Source of the DNA: Ascaphus truei
Taxonomy: Eukaryota > Chordata > Amphibia > Anura > Ascaphidae
NCBI GenBank assembly: GCA_036426205.1
Contig: CM071568.1
Coordinates: 47,446,483 to 47,510,482, forward strand
DNA length: 64,000 nt
Reading direction: 5' to 3'
Shown here piece by piece: positions 1-12,448 of the stretch. Numbering within the stretch: the stretch's first letter is position 1; the number at the start of each line of letters is the position of its first letter. A program made the translations under genes and the position numbers. The notes below the pieces were generated by a model, which ran no database searches, was not told the DNA's origin, and saw only the letters and a list, made by a program, of their open reading frames with translations.

Positions 1-265
1 NNNNNNNNNNNNNNNNNNNNNNNNNNNNNNNNNNNNNNNNNNNNNNNNNNNNNNNNNNNNNNNNNNNNNNNNNNNNNNNNNNNNNNNNNNNNNNNNNNNN
101 NNNNNNNNNNNNNNNNNNNNNNNNNNNNNNNNNNNNNNNNNNNNNNNNNNNNNNNNNNNNNNNNNNNNNNNNNNNNNNNNNNNNNNNNNNNNNNNNNNNN
201 NNNNNNNNNNNNNNNNNNNNNNNNNNNNNNNNNNNNNNNNNNNNNNNNNNNNNNNNNNNNNNNNN
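1..265. other. Assembly gap (N run)
   Basis: All bases are N. The sequence beside it is a (GT)n/(TA)n simple repeat, a common cause of assembly gaps. Confidence 0.99.
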
Positions 266-329
266 TTTGCTGTGGTGTGTGTATATATATGTATAGTGAT
301 GTGTGTGTGTGTGTATATGTGTATATATA

Positions 330-1168
330 TGTAGCGGTCATGTAAAATGCCTACAGTCATCTCTCCTGCTGGCAGTAAGGCCTGGTAAGTGTGGGCATGC
401 CAGCAGTAATTATGGAGGTTTCCCTCACACCCTGGTGGGGTGCTTGTGTATGGCTGGGACTGGTCACCATGCTCTGACTCCATGGTTTGTGTGTCAGAGA
501 TGTGTCAGCCTCAGAAGCTTATAAGGCACAGAACTGTGTTCAGTTAGAGAGTGTTGACTGTGAAGTTGATGTGGAGTTTGCAAGTAGTTGGTTGCTGAGT
601 GTTGTGTGGAAAGCTTGTCAGAGCTGAGGAAGGAGATCAAGTTATATCAGGTCAGTGTCAGTATGTTATAGGAACCATGGAGGCTGTGGCCAGGGACCTG
701 GCACAGGACAGTGATTCCTGCGGGAATAGTGGCATCCTGATCTGGGTGAACAAACCTAACTAAAGGAGCACTGGCGAGATGAGCGGCTGAAGAGACTCCT
801 TGTGGAGGGCAGTTGCCCTGCCGTTGTCAATAAAGATGAGTTCAGCCAGAAACCTCTCGTGTATCTATCAGGCATGAGTGTACAGAAGAGGAGCACCCGG
901 AGGAGTTTCCTCGCCAGGATCATCCCTTGCGGACGAGGGACCCTGGTGAGGTGGAGGCGCTGCACTGCCTGGAACTAGGTGAGACTAGCCACAATACCTC
1001 AGCTGCCTGTTGAGGGTTCTCCACACACAACTCATGCCGGGACTCAGGAGTCCGTAGCCAGCAGGGGCAATATTGACATATCCCACACTGTAATGGGGTC
1101 GGTTAGACCACAGGGGCAAAGTGGATTGGGTGGGTCAGACCGGGCCAGAAGACAAAAACACCGTTATT
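330..1168 (+). repeat. 5' LTR of a non-autonomous LTR element
   Basis: This block is repeated in the same orientation at 4868-5706. Both copies open with GTAGCGGTCATGTAAAATGC and close near ACCGTTA. The left edge reads TG, as expected of an LTR. A polyadenylation signal AATAAA lies at about 829 in this copy and 5371 in the other. The two copies differ by many single-base insertions and deletions. The boundaries are judged by eye from the shared sequence. Confidence 0.75.
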
Positions 1169-4100
1169 TAATTGGAGGCGAGCTGGTGAGATCAGACGTC
1201 CCAACAGGAACAGGACTTTTTAGCTAGGTCATTGGAAACAGGGAGAGTGTTGCTGCCACTTGTGCTGCACAGTAGGGGGACCTAGGGGTGGTCAGGGGGC
1301 GGACAGGGATATGTCGTTCGCAGGGACAACCTATAGGGGCCTGAAGGGAGTGAGGGTCTGGAGCGGGCTATAGCTGACCGAGTCACCTGAGGGGCAGTGC
1401 TAGTTGGTAGGATGCCAGAAGGGAACAGCCTGTTAAACTTGGTCAGGAGTCCTGGAGAGGTTGCGCTGGCTGACCAAGACAGGTAGAACGCCCCCCAGTA
1501 CGGCAGGCAAGCCAAGCCAGAGTACCTAGCATTCCAGACACTCACCGTAGGGAGCACAGACTGGGAGGAAGGAGTCACAGCAGACACTGGAGAGGGAGCA
1601 TAGCCTTGAGTAGTGCAACCTCTGAGCACACTAGAGAAAGTACACATGTGGGGGCACTCTGAGCTAACTTATTTGTACCGAGTGAGGGTGGTGCTGCCCC
1701 GACAGAGTGGAGCCTCATGTACGACAACTGTATGAGAAAGTGGAGATCCGGTGGCGCGGAGAACGTAAAATGGCGGACAGAGGCTGATGGGGAGGGCACC
1801 GTGGCGGTGGTGCAAACCCACTGAAAGAGCCGACTGTCGCGTGAATTGTCCTTAACGAGTTTGCTCTGGAGCGGAGCAAAGGCTGTGGGCCCCGTTTTTA
1901 TTCCTGCCTGGGACAGCGAGGGGCACCCTTGAAGAGTGGAGAGGAAATTGTCATAATTGGGGGAGAACCCGTGAGGAGAGGCAAACGATGGACTTTGTGC
2001 GTCAAAAGTCAACCAAAATGGCGGTTCCCGCTTGCTGTAGGAGGAAACCGCATGGGCAAGGCGCAGAAAAAAAATGGCTGCTGCAGACTTGCACAGAGCT
2101 GGCCGGGGGGGAATGGCTGCGAACAGCAGAGCCCGCCCTGATGGGGGGCATGAGCGGAAGCTATGGCTGCGCCGGGCATGGACTGGGACTAATTCAGCCC
2201 TGTGCTGAGTCAACCGTTGAGTTTATGGGACCCTCCCCTGATTCTACCAGGGGGAGTGACTTTCAATTATGGGCCGTGGGGATGCACCACACTGGGCCAG
2301 GGACTGATATCCAGACGGCGCCACTACCAAAAGTAGTTCCGGCGTGGGACGGTGAATCAGGCAGAACAAAGAAAGCGTACCTTGTGCAAAAGATGCTTGC
2401 TGCAAAGCGAAGAAGGCGGGAACTAGCCGCGGGAAAGGAACACAGCTTGGAGGAAGAAATTGGCGCGGAACGCGTAGCCGCCGCCCCACGGCACTGAGAA
2501 AGGAGCGGGCTTAGTTAAGGGGACCATGATAGTCCCATGTGGGACCGCCCATTATTGCAACCACCTGGGGGCGGGTTCCAACTCTGTCAGAGAGGAGGGG
2601 AAAGGAGCCGAAGCAGGGAAGTGGGTCGGATACAGCAACTACACCGTCAGTTGCGAGGACCAAAGAGAAGGAGAGAGCGACTGTCAGGAAGTGACTCTGT
2701 GAACCAGAACTGGCCTATGCTCCTCACTGTGGGACACTAGGTCTCACCCAGCCCTACTCAGTGCCCGGGGGGTGCGTGTAGTGAGGGTGGCCATACAGAG
2801 AGGTGGTCGGTCATCGCATACCAATGAGGGCATGCCGATGGTCTGTGAATCCGATGAGCACGTGTGCCCTCATGGCGGGGATTGTATCTGTGGCCTATCC
2901 ACACATTCGTCCCAAAGGTGACCCCGTGAACGGCGCTCTGCTGAGCCGCGCGCGTGGATGAACCGCGCGAGTCCCGGAGACAGGGGACTGGAGCCGGTCA
3001 AGTCGGTGGGTCACTGGCCATTGAGGCGGCTGGATTGAACCCCGAGGACAGGGGCCAAAGAGGACTTTCACCACGCCCGCGACCCTAGGTCGGGGCGAGG
3101 GGGACTACTCTTATGAGGACCTCGTGAGTGGCGGTTAGCAAGAACGCGAAGCGGAAAAGACAGACGGGAAGAAACGACGCCCCGTGGGTGAGATGACCAC
3201 CCGGACGTCTATCGCAGATCGGCGATCAGACCAGTACGGAGTCCCGCATCCCAGGACCTGGCGGAGATGGGAGAGAGGACGCTACACCCCTGCGACGGGA
3301 GCTAAGCCCAAAAGCCAATCTCTTACCTGGTCACAACAGAGGCGAAGCGATGGAAGGGCGCGCCAGGACCCCAACGCGAAGTGGAGGACGGCATCACTTC
3401 CCGGTGGCGGACGGCGGAGCAAAACGGATGTCGTCGTGGAAGAAGAGATCCCGCATGGGGGTCCAACGCGATCGATGGCGACGCTTCCGGTTCCGGGGGA
3501 GGGACGTCACTTCCGGTGGCAGACGGAGGAACCCAGGAAGGGGATGCAAGCGACGCTTCGGCGATTGGGAGGGGAAGGCCCCGACCGCTCGTATTGCCCA
3601 GAAAGAGAAGAGAGAAGAACGGTGTTTGTCAGCGGGACTGAGGAGGGTGAGAATCATCCTTGGACCAGTCTAGGACAGCCAGGAGCGGGTCGTAACCCCG
3701 TGGGGGGTCCCGTCCATGCCCCTATACCAATCCCATGCCCTAGCTAATGCCCTACCCTATCACACGGTCACCGGGTTACCGCCCAGCTTGGACTTGTGGA
3801 CATACCTTTGGGGGGGAGGAAAAAACGTGGGGAGAGGCAGCTCAGTGGAGCTACGGAAGGTGGCTCACGGGGGGAGGAGGAGAATTGGAGGGTGGCGGAT
3901 ACAGACCCCAACCGTGCAGTAAAGGCTCGGGGTCATCAAGGTGGTCCAAACCGCGGAGTCCACAAGGTCGTCCGGTGGTGTTTTCGTTTGTTTGATGAGA
4001 CAGGGAACCAGGGCTTATCCCTTTAAGGAGACCGGTGGTGGGCTCCACTATTTGAGGGGTACTCCGCATGGATGGACGCACTCGGTTCCTCATCCGGCGG

Positions 4101-4866
4101 GAGCGGACGTGGTAGATTTCTGGTGGAGAGGGAGAGTTTACACCCGAGCAGAGGGACAGGGAAGTACAAGGAGAGGTGGTCTTCCAGCTGGAGCGTAGAG
4201 ACATAGGCCCATGGTGTCCCGACACCCTGTCAGATCCAGTTGATCCTGATGAGCCCACTACATGGGTTGTTACCTGGGAGGGCAGGTAATGCTGATCTGA
4301 CCAGGTCAGTAGGGCGGAGAGGGCTATAATAGTCAAATATAATAAAAAAATCCCATGGGTTGGGGTATCCACTATGTACCGGAGCCCTGATGGATGATGA
4401 AATTGAGGACAATAGGGAATTGTGGCTCCCAAGAGAAACTATAGAGCTGTACTAACCAATAGGGGGACGCGACATAGTAGGTAAAAAGCAGAAGAAAGAA
4501 GAAAGAATAGCACCCTGATGCGAGTGTGGAGCATAGGGAGAAATGTTCACAAAACATAGAGTGACCTAGGTGCCAGAGAGAGGAGGTCACCTAGGCTATT
4601 ACTATGTCGGTCCTGGATATGGGAACAGGGAAGTGAGGAAACCGGACCCAGATCACTATTGTTAGGGGGGGGTAGGTCTGAGATCTGCGGGTTGTGGCTG
4701 CTGGTCGGGGCGGGGTTGGCGGATGACTGTATTTCATATGTACGAAGTTAGTTTACAATATGCTGAAAAATTGTTGGATGTTAACTAATTAGTTTTGTGT
4801 GGCAGTGCTTACTGAAAGAGGTATGCATTTAGGTCCAGCGAGGACGATGGGATTCACCGGGGGAGA
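1169..4866 (+). mobile_element. Internal region of LTR element, no recognisable gag-pol
   Basis: This 3.7 kb lies between two direct LTR copies. It is CpG- and G-rich, especially at 2900-3700. I found no reverse transcriptase, protease, RNase H or integrase motif in any frame. The end next to the right LTR has a purine tract (GGGGGAGAAG, about 4859-4868), which fits a polypurine tract and a plus-strand element. The sequence just inside the left LTR (about 1169-1192) is where a tRNA primer site would lie, but I could not assign a tRNA. Size and emptiness fit a LARD-type derivative. That class label is inference. Confidence 0.6.
1988..2497 (+). CDS. Unassigned 169-codon frame inside the LTR element
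   Basis: This is an ATG-to-stop frame in the element's forward direction. The C-terminal part has a basic run (KRRRR, around residue 139) followed by a Glu-rich stretch, which could be a helical or nucleic-acid-binding tail. I recognise no domain. Overlapping frames of similar length exist on both strands because the region is GC-rich, so this may not be a gene. If it is translated, a degenerate gag remnant is the likeliest reading. Confidence 0.15.
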   Translation: MDFVRQKSTKMAVPACCRRKPHGQGAEKKWLLQTCTELAGGEWLRTAEPALMGGMSGSYGCAGHGLGLIQPCAESTVEFMGPSPDSTRGSDFQLWAVGMHHTGPGTDIQTAPLPKVVPAWDGESGRTKKAYLVQKMLAAKRRRRELAAGKEHSLEEEIGAERVAAAPRH

Positions 4867-4867
4867 A

Positions 4868-5706
4868 GTAGCGGTCATGTAAAATGCTACAGTCATCTCT
4901 CATGCTGGCAGAAGGCCTGGTAAGTGTGGGCATGCCAGCAGTAATTATGGAGGTTTCCCCTCACAACCTGGGTGGGGTGCTCTGTGTATGGCTGGGACTG
5001 GTCACATGCTCTGACTCCATGGTTAGTGATGTCAGAGATGTGTCAGCCTCAGAAGCTTACATAAGGCAAGCACGTGTTCTAAAGTGTAGAGAGTGTTGCT
5101 GTGAAGTTGATGTGGAGTTGCAAAGTAGTTGGTGCTGAGGTTGCTGGAAAGCTCTTGTCAGAGCTGAGGAAGGAGAGATAGTTATATCAGAGTGTCAGTT
5201 ATGTTATAGTAACTACCATGGGAGGCTGTGTCCAGGGGAAACTGGACAGGACAGTGTTCCTGCGGGAATAGTGAATCCCTGATCTGGGTGACAAACCTAA
5301 CTAAAGGGAGCACTGGCGAGAGATGAGCGGGCTGAAGATACTCCTGTGGAGGGCAGTTGCCCTGCCGTGTCAATAAAGATGAGTTCAGCCAGAAACCCTC
5401 TCGGGTATCTATCAGGAATGAGTGTACAGAGAGGAGCACCACGGAGGAGTTCCTCGCCAGGATCATCCCCTTGCGGACGCAGGGACCCTGGTGAGGTGGA
5501 GGCGCTGCACTGGAACTAGGTGATGAGACTCAGCACACACTCAGCTGCCTGTCTGACGGGTTCTCCACCCACCATCATGCGGGAGACTCAGGAGTCCTGT
5601 AGCCAGCAGGTGCACCATATGACATATCACACTGTAATGGGGTCCGGTTAGACCACAGGGGCCAAGGTGAGATTGGGGGTCAGACCGGGCCAGAAAAACC
5701 GTTACA
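4868..5706 (+). repeat. 3' LTR of the same element
   Basis: Direct repeat of 330-1168. It follows the purine tract GGGGGAGAAG and ends ACCGTTACA, so it has a CA end. The flanks (TATATA at left, GATAGA at right) do not form an obvious target duplication. A more distant relative of its last 130 bases occurs at 47370-47495. Confidence 0.75.
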
Positions 5707-6510
5707 GATAGAGAACTATAGATAGAGATAGAGAAGAGATATTAATAATGTATGAGATAGAGATATATATAAAGTGGGTAGTGTGTGTTGTTTGTGAGTG
5801 AATGTGTGGTGATGGTTGTGTGTGGGGGGTGGTTGTTTGTGTTGTATGATGTGTGGCTTGGCGAGACCAACAAAATTTGACATTGAAGCATGCCAGCAGC
5901 AGTCAATGTGCAACCCCACACCCACCACACAAACACAGAAATAGCCCTATCCATACCCCCCCATGTGCTTGCAAAATTATGCAGGACACCCTGTGCTCAT
6001 GCTTGGAGAGTTGGTGATGTCACCATCTCGGCGGCAGCGTGGACGCAGCTAATTTTGCAAGCGCGAGCTGTGTTGAAACATATTTGTATTACATTGTATG
6101 ATGTTAATAAAGGGGGGGGGGTTCATGTGGATTTTGATTACGTCAGGCAGGGGGGGGGGCCCGAGAAATTAAATGGATGAAAAGGGGGGCTCGGCATTAA
6201 AAGTTTGCTCACCCTGCGAGTCTATCTGACCTGCATAGGGAGGGCCTGCCCTTTCCTGCATGGAGCAAGTCAGGTGACTATGCTCCATGCACACTCTCGC
6301 TTCCCCTTGTCCTCCTGCTCTGATTCCCCCCCCCCCCCTGCTCCGTCCCCCTTCCGTTCGATTCCCCCCCTGATCCGGTCCCCCTTCCGTTCCGATTCCC
6401 CCCCCCTGCTCCGATTCCAGCTTGTTGCATGAGTGTCTGAGTTTGTGTCTGAGTGTGTGTCTGTGGTGTGTGAGATCAGGGGGGGAGGAATGAATGTGAG
6501 GAGGACGGAT
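5707..6510. other. Low-complexity and unclassified sequence
   Basis: A GATAGA/TATATA patch runs to about 5775. GT-rich sequence follows, then a CA-rich block, then pure C and G runs at 6110-6170 and 6325-6410. No gene was recognised. Confidence 0.5.
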
Positions 6511-7570
6511 TCAGGGAGTGGTTGAGTCAGAGGGGCATAATTGATGGAGGGGGGGAGAGTGAGGAGACGGGGGTTGTAATAGAGGAAAGTGAGAGGAGGA
6601 AGAGAGGGGGGAGGGGAGAGAGTGAATGAAGAAGAGAGGGGATAAGAAAGAGATGGGGCTACACCTTGGGACTATCTGCATAGATGGGTGTGTGGTTGTG
6701 TGGGGGGGTGTGTGTGGTTGAGTTGGTGAGAGAGTGAGAGAGAGAGTCTGAGTGAGAGGAGGATTATGAAGGGGAGGGAGTCTGAGAGTCTGAGGAGAGG
6801 GAGGGGGGAGAGAGAGGAGTCTGAGGGGGAGAGAGAGAGTTGAGGGGGAGGAGAGAGGAGAGAGAGGATGGAGGGGGAGAGGAGAGAGTATGAGGGGGAG
6901 AGGGAGAGAGAGTCTGAGGGGAGAGAGAGAGTCGGAGGGGGAGAGGAGGAGTCGAGGAGTTGGAGAGGGAGAGTGAGAGTCTGGAGGGAGGTGAGAGTTG
7001 AGAGGGAGAGTGAGAGTCTGAGAGGAGAGAGAGTGAGAGTCTGAGAGGGAGAGGTGAGAGTCTGAGAGGGAGGAGTGAGAGTCGAGAGGGAGAGCGAGAG
7101 GGAGAGTGGAGAGTGAGAGTCTGAGAGGAGAGTGAGAGAGTCTGAGAGGGGAGAGTGAGAGTCTGAGAGGGGAGAGTGAGAGTCTGAGAGGGAGGAGGGA
7201 GGGAGTCTGGAGGGAGAGTTGAGAGTCTGAGAGGGAGAGTGCGAGTATGAGGGAGAGTGAGAGTCTGAGAGGGAGAGTCTGAGAGGGAGAGGGAGAGTTT
7301 GAGAGGGAGAGTCTGAGAGGGAGAGTCTGAGAGGGAGAGTGGGAGAGGGAGAGTGGGAGAGGGAGAGTGGGAGAGGGAGAGTGGGAGAGGGAGAGTGGGA
7401 GAGGGAGAGTCTGAGAGGGAGAGGGAGAGTCTGAGAGGGAGAGGGAGAGTCTGAGAGGGAGAGTCTGAGAGGGAGAGGGAGAGTCTGAGAGGGAGAGTCT
7501 GAGAGGGGGAGAGTCTGAGAGGGGGAGAGTTTGAGAGGGGGAGAGTCTGAGAGAGGGAGGGTGTGTGTTT
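6511..7570. repeat. GA-rich minisatellite
   Basis: About 1 kb of purine-rich DNA built on variants of GAGAGTCTGAGAGGGA. Long Ser/Pro/Leu frames read from the opposite strand only because the repeat lacks stops. From about 7320 the units are most regular. A GTCAGTCA/CACCCA repeat follows at 7610-7700. Confidence 0.9.
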
Positions 7571-7749
7571 GTGTCTGTCTGTCTGTGAATGAATACAGAC
7601 ACCAACCCACAGTCAGTCAGTCACCCACTCAAGTGTCAGTCAGTCACCCAAGTGTCAGTCACACACGAGTCAGTCAGTCAAAGTGTCAGTCACCCACCCC
7701 TGCCCCCCCCCCTGAAAACATTTCTGCGGACGCCCATGTGCACAGGGTC

Positions 7750-7905
7750 ATCCCTTGAGATGGAAAGAAAGGAGATATTCCGGCAACAGAAAGGATTCTT
7801 TACAGCAAGGGCAGTTACAATATGGAATTTATTACTGAGGGATACTGATGGCTGATACAGTAGATATGTTTAAGAAAAGGTTAGACATCTTTTTTTTTCA
7901 CATTA
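7750..7905 (+). mobile_element. LINE-like 3' coding fragment (FFTARAV family)
   Basis: The plus-strand translation contains RQQKGFFTARAVTIWN, followed by a Phe-Lys-Lys-Arg-Leu-Asp-like segment across a stop. This resembles the end of CR1/L2-type LINE proteins. The same family appears inverted at 25960-26490. Only a short tail is present. The clade is uncertain. Confidence 0.4.
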
Positions 7906-8353
7906 TGCTTACTACAGTAGTTACAGCTTTTCATTATTACCATGATACAATTGGAAAAATGGTGGACAGTTAATGGTGAAATTATAAGGACTACGGCCAG
8001 TATTCTGTTTGCTGTTATAGCATCTTACAGAAAAAGGTCTTATGACATTTATCCTGTATGTTATTCAGATGTGATCACTTTACCTACAGTGTTGTAGGGG
8101 TCTACTCTATGCATCAGCGTCAAATAAAGAGTGTTTTCCTACGCTGCTACATTTTCAGAAAATAATTGCCTCACATGCAAGAAACCGGTCTGGTGCCAAA
8201 TGTTAAAACTTATGCCCCTTTGGATCTGGCAGATTTTTTTTGATGTAAAAAGACAAAAATAATTATGCACAGAGATGCAGACTTGAATGCATTTAATTAT
8301 ATTTTGTGCACCGGTACTGCACAACTCTCCGTCCACTACTCCTGCTGACACTC

Positions 8354-8624
8354 CTCAATAGAGATGGGCAAACGTTTGGGCAAAGTTTAAATCTACTGCG
8401 AAAATTTCATTTCTTCACCAGTTTGTCTTTTTGCGAATAGAGAGAGATTTAGAAAATGAGCATAGCGGAGATACCTTTCAGCTCTAGTGAAGAAACGCCC
8501 CCCACTCACCCCATATAAAGTTTGTCTGAGTGAACCCTAGTGGTGAAAGGGGTAATTGCATGTTTGCACATTTGTTTGCAGTGGTTTCAAACTTTGGCGA
8601 AAGGTTCCTCCATCTCTAGAAGTA
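8354..8624. mobile_element. MITE with TAGAGATGG termini
   Basis: The left end TAGAGATGGGCAAACG is mirrored at the right by a CCATCTCTA end, with GTTTG and GGCAAA words repeated inside. The termini resemble the TAGAGACGGG element at 57762. No clear target duplication was found. Confidence 0.5.
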
Positions 8625-10650
8625 GCAGCAAGGGATTTTTTAAGCGCGTCAGAGCAAACTATTGTAGATATGGTCCTTAGGCGAAATTGTTGAATAACAA
8701 AATGTTAGAACAATCTTTCGTGGATTTGGGAAGAAAAATAAAGCGTTGGGCAAAAGTTGAAGAAACTTTGACACATTCGCCATCTGTACTCCACAAGTCA
8801 CAAGCTGAGAGAAAATGGGGCAAGATTGGACCAAAGTATGTAAAGGTGCAGGATGAAAATGCGCCAGTTTTTCTCCAAAATTGCCTTGATTCATAGACGT
8901 TTCTCTTTTGTAGAACTTCGTGGTCCTTAAAAAAAACTTAAACTGCAAACATAATAGAAACCTTCCATTATAAAATCCATTACCTCTTAAGTATATACAA
9001 AGAGTAACCATTACCTTTTTTCCCCTGCAGAAAAAAATACAAGTCATATTTCTGCTTTTATTTCTACCGGAAAGAAATGATGTTCCTCTTAAAGGATTGA
9101 TACTGTAGGTATCATGACATAATGGATATAATTGATTGCAAGTTCTTGAGAGGCACAGAAGAGAGTACAGGATGGAAGTCATCTTCTTTAAAATTACACC
9201 ATTCACTGTCAACTAATTTTCTATTTGTTTATCACATTGTGAGTTGGAATTTTTCATGCAAGTAGAAAAAATTCTCAGTGCGCTGCCATATTGTCTTCCA
9301 ACAAAATACTAATGTACAGTAATACATGATACATTAAAAAATCTATGGGTTTTCTTCAGGGCTCATATGGGTTGAAATGTCAGGTTTTTTATCTATTATA
9401 TCCTTGAACAAGGCATTTCATTAATTTATTGGAGTATTTATTTTCCTTAAAATAAATAATGCTATTTTCAAATCCGAATACCAGACAATATTAGTGTTTT
9501 AATACTTGGGAGTGTACAAAGCTATCAATTGCATCTATAATTAGAAGCACATTATTCTTCAGCAATAAATGACAAGATATGTTTTAAAATGCTGGGCATT
9601 GCATTCACTTGAAATTTGCAAGTGAGGAATGTATAACTGAAAAAAAGCTAATTACTCTATAAAGAATCAATACTCCAAGACAATACCTAGGAAACAGTAC
9701 TGTATTTTTAGCTAGTGCTTCATTGAAGAGCTGGTTAAAAAGCTTAATAAGCTGCTATCTGCAATATCAAAGGATGCTCTTTAGCATGTAAATTAACTAC
9801 ATTACGTTGACTTCTTGATGAATCAGACAAGGTCAAGTTTCTACTGCTATACAGGCCTGAATATTCAACAAATCGTAAAGCTTTTTTATTAGTACTACAA
9901 CCAGGCACAATATGTTATGGTGAATAAATAGGTGGCAAAAACTGTCCACCGTATTGAAACAGCAAATAAAAATACCATTTTGAGACAAGTGAACGTGCTC
10001 ACGACAGGTCTGCAACCCTGACTTTCCCCATTACCGCTTAGCATATGCTTCATCTGCCGACAGGAATTCTGGGTAATGACATGCAAATGAGCATACAGCA
10101 TCACCTTTTACTTCTTGTCCGTTAGTACCAAGAACATTCACATTGTCATCAATTTCTAACCATATATAAGACTGCAGATATTATGAAAGATTTCACATTC
10201 GCTAGAACCTTTTGTAAATATTAACAATCTCTAAGTGATGGACTCAATAACCACTATAAAGTACACTGCTGTAATATTAGTGGTAAACTGGAGGTAGAAC
10301 TTGTATCAAATTTCAAATAATCAACATTGGGCATGGAAAAAATGAATAGTAAGACATTTGTAATGTCCTATTGCACCCCCAACTTAGCTGTTAAATAATG
10401 TTACAAATGTTTCCATGTATCTTTACTATATTCCTCTTTATATAGTTCATCAGGCAGGATGTGCTCATTTATGAGAGGGACTTGAGGTCTGGCAATGAAA
10501 GTGAGAAGGAATGAAGTTGAGGTGATTGGTACTGTACCTTTTCTTAGTCACTTATGATTATTTTTAAATCATTTGTTAATGTTAATTTGTATACATGATA
10601 AACTGAGACATACAGTAGGATGGGTTTAATCTAGCTCGTCCCCTTTGTTG
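8625..10650. other. AT-rich intronic sequence
   Basis: I see no coding exon, RNA gene or structured repeat here. Short stop-to-stop frames occur on both strands but have no family resemblance. Confidence 0.5.
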
Positions 10651-10653
10651 ATA

Positions 10654-10760
10654 CAGCACAACCCCGTTATAGCGCAATCCGCTACAACGTGGATCCGCAT
10701 ATAACGCGGTGTAAGCGTGGCTCCCGTTTTTCCCGTTTAAAAAAAAAAATTGGGAGGGCA
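10654..10760. mobile_element. Tigger/pogo-like terminal fragment
   Basis: It starts with CAGCACAACCCCGTTATAGC directly after TA, and continues with further ATAACGCGG words. It matches the terminal repeats of the complete element at 41205-42103. The partner end is absent. Confidence 0.6.
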
Positions 10761-11630
10761 AACTTTAATAACACATCAAGGTATCTTCACCCTACTAGGT
10801 GAAGTTTCATTGTATCATAGACGGGCAAAGCAAAGTAAATGGATTGGTGTGACTGTAACACTTGTTTACCACAAGGTGGAGTGATAGAATACAATTGTAT
10901 CTAACTGCATTTCTACTGTTATAGTGGGTAGATTCAAGCATAAGTGTTAGACACTGGAAAGAAAGAGCCCTAATCAATGCACACTACTCTACTAATGAAA
11001 ATAAGTACATTTTATTGGAAAGAACTTAACTACAGAAAATAGTACGATTAAAACCTAAATAGGAGCGCTATGATGTAAAGTGACCCTGTAAGTCACAGTC
11101 CTCATACATATAGTTATATTCCACTGTCTCAACTAGTGGCTGCCTTGCATGGCCCACAACTTAGTTTAGCTCGCTTATAGATAATTGTTTATATTAATAA
11201 GTAAAGGTAAGTTGACTCATGGTAATATATGTGTCATTCTTTTAGCTCAATTCTCAGTGTAAGGAGTAGTAGAAGGCACATGTCAGCCGTGCATAAAGTA
11301 TCAGTGCCTATTTAGACCCTTAAGGGTTTCTCACAGACCCAACCATATGCTTGTCTTATTCCCAAATACAAGGGTTAGGAAACAACCATAATTGCTTGAT
11401 TGTAACCAGTATATTGAGTCCTAAAGACATTTTTCTAAAGATGAGCACAGCTTATCAGGTAAGTTATAGAGCTGGTTAAGTGAGCACTCAAAGGACTGTA
11501 CTCACGATATACGCAGTGCTAATAACCATCCAGACCACATGAGATTTCATCAGAGCACTGCCCTGTATGAGTCATAGCCCCAATGTTTGTAATCATAATA
11601 TTCTGTCTCAACTAGTGGTTGCCTTGCATG
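10761..11630. other. Intronic sequence with a partial segmental duplication
   Basis: About 30 bases at 11124-11156 (CTGTCTCAACTAGTGG core) recur in direct orientation at 11602-11634, with weaker similarity upstream of each. This suggests an old tandem duplication of about 480 bases. No gene was recognised. Confidence 0.45.
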
Positions 11631-11639
11631 GCCCTGTTA

Positions 11640-11651
11640 CACACACACGCA

Positions 11652-11705
<54 letters not shown>

Positions 11706-11825
11706 CCCCTCAGTCTGTCACTGTTACACACACACTCATTGTTCCCTCAGTCTGACACTGTTTCACACACGCACACACACTCATTGTTCCCTCAGTCTGT
11801 CACTGTTACACACACACACACACGT
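11640..11825. repeat. (CA)n microsatellite with a 50-60-base derived tandem repeat
   Basis: A long (AC)n run is followed by repeated units of the type CTCAGTCTGTCACTGTTACACACACTCATTGTTCC. Confidence 0.95.
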
Positions 11826-11829
11826 TCGT

Positions 11830-12440
11830 TTTACTAACAAAACACGTAGAAGTGTAAACGAACAGTTTCTTGCCAAGTATTATCCCCCAGCTTACTACTG
11901 TGACTTGTCCGGTTAGACTTCAGCTTTGGAACTGAGCCAGCGCGGGTTGGTCATGGTTCACGGCAAAACCCTGTGACGTCAGTGTGCTGCAAGTGGCGTC
12001 GTGGAGTCAGAGCTCATACTGTGGGACTCCCCCAGAGTCGCTAGTTTATTGGGGTGGCACTGATTCATTCTGCTGTACTGCTGAACTGGTACAGAGTTTG
12101 CCGCCTTAAAGGGACAGTATGCTTGTGAATCTTCAAGAAGCAGATGTGTTCCTGGATTGAGTGTCCACACCAGAACCCTGTTCAGCCTGTTTAAAGAACC
12201 TTTTGCAGTGACTGGAGGAGGAGATCCGTAGGATTAACTGACGCTCGCCAGACGTATTTGATCCATCATCAGAGCGGTAACAAGTACCCAGAACATGCCC
12301 TGTTCAACTGATTTGTCCTTGCTGTATGTGCATATTATACCACTTTAATATTTATAATTATATCTGTACTATTTTACACTATGAGAGGTCGTGCGCTGTC
12401 TTTTTTTCTTCACATCAGATTTGTATTTAGTATGCTCACA
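11830..12440. other. Unclassified, moderately GC-rich sequence
   Basis: This stretch has more CpG than its neighbours (TGACGTCA-like site near 11973, GGCGTCGTGG near 11995) and resembles the body of a retroelement arm. No core motif or gene was recognised. Confidence 0.3.
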
Positions 12441-12448
12441 AAAAACAC

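Noticed and set aside
1282..2213. Long minus-strand frames
   Set aside because: They run against the LTR element's direction, overlap other frames in GC-rich DNA and match no family.
6511..7605. Long Ser/Pro/Leu protein frames on the minus strand
   Set aside because: They are translations of the GA/CT minisatellite, open in several frames at once.
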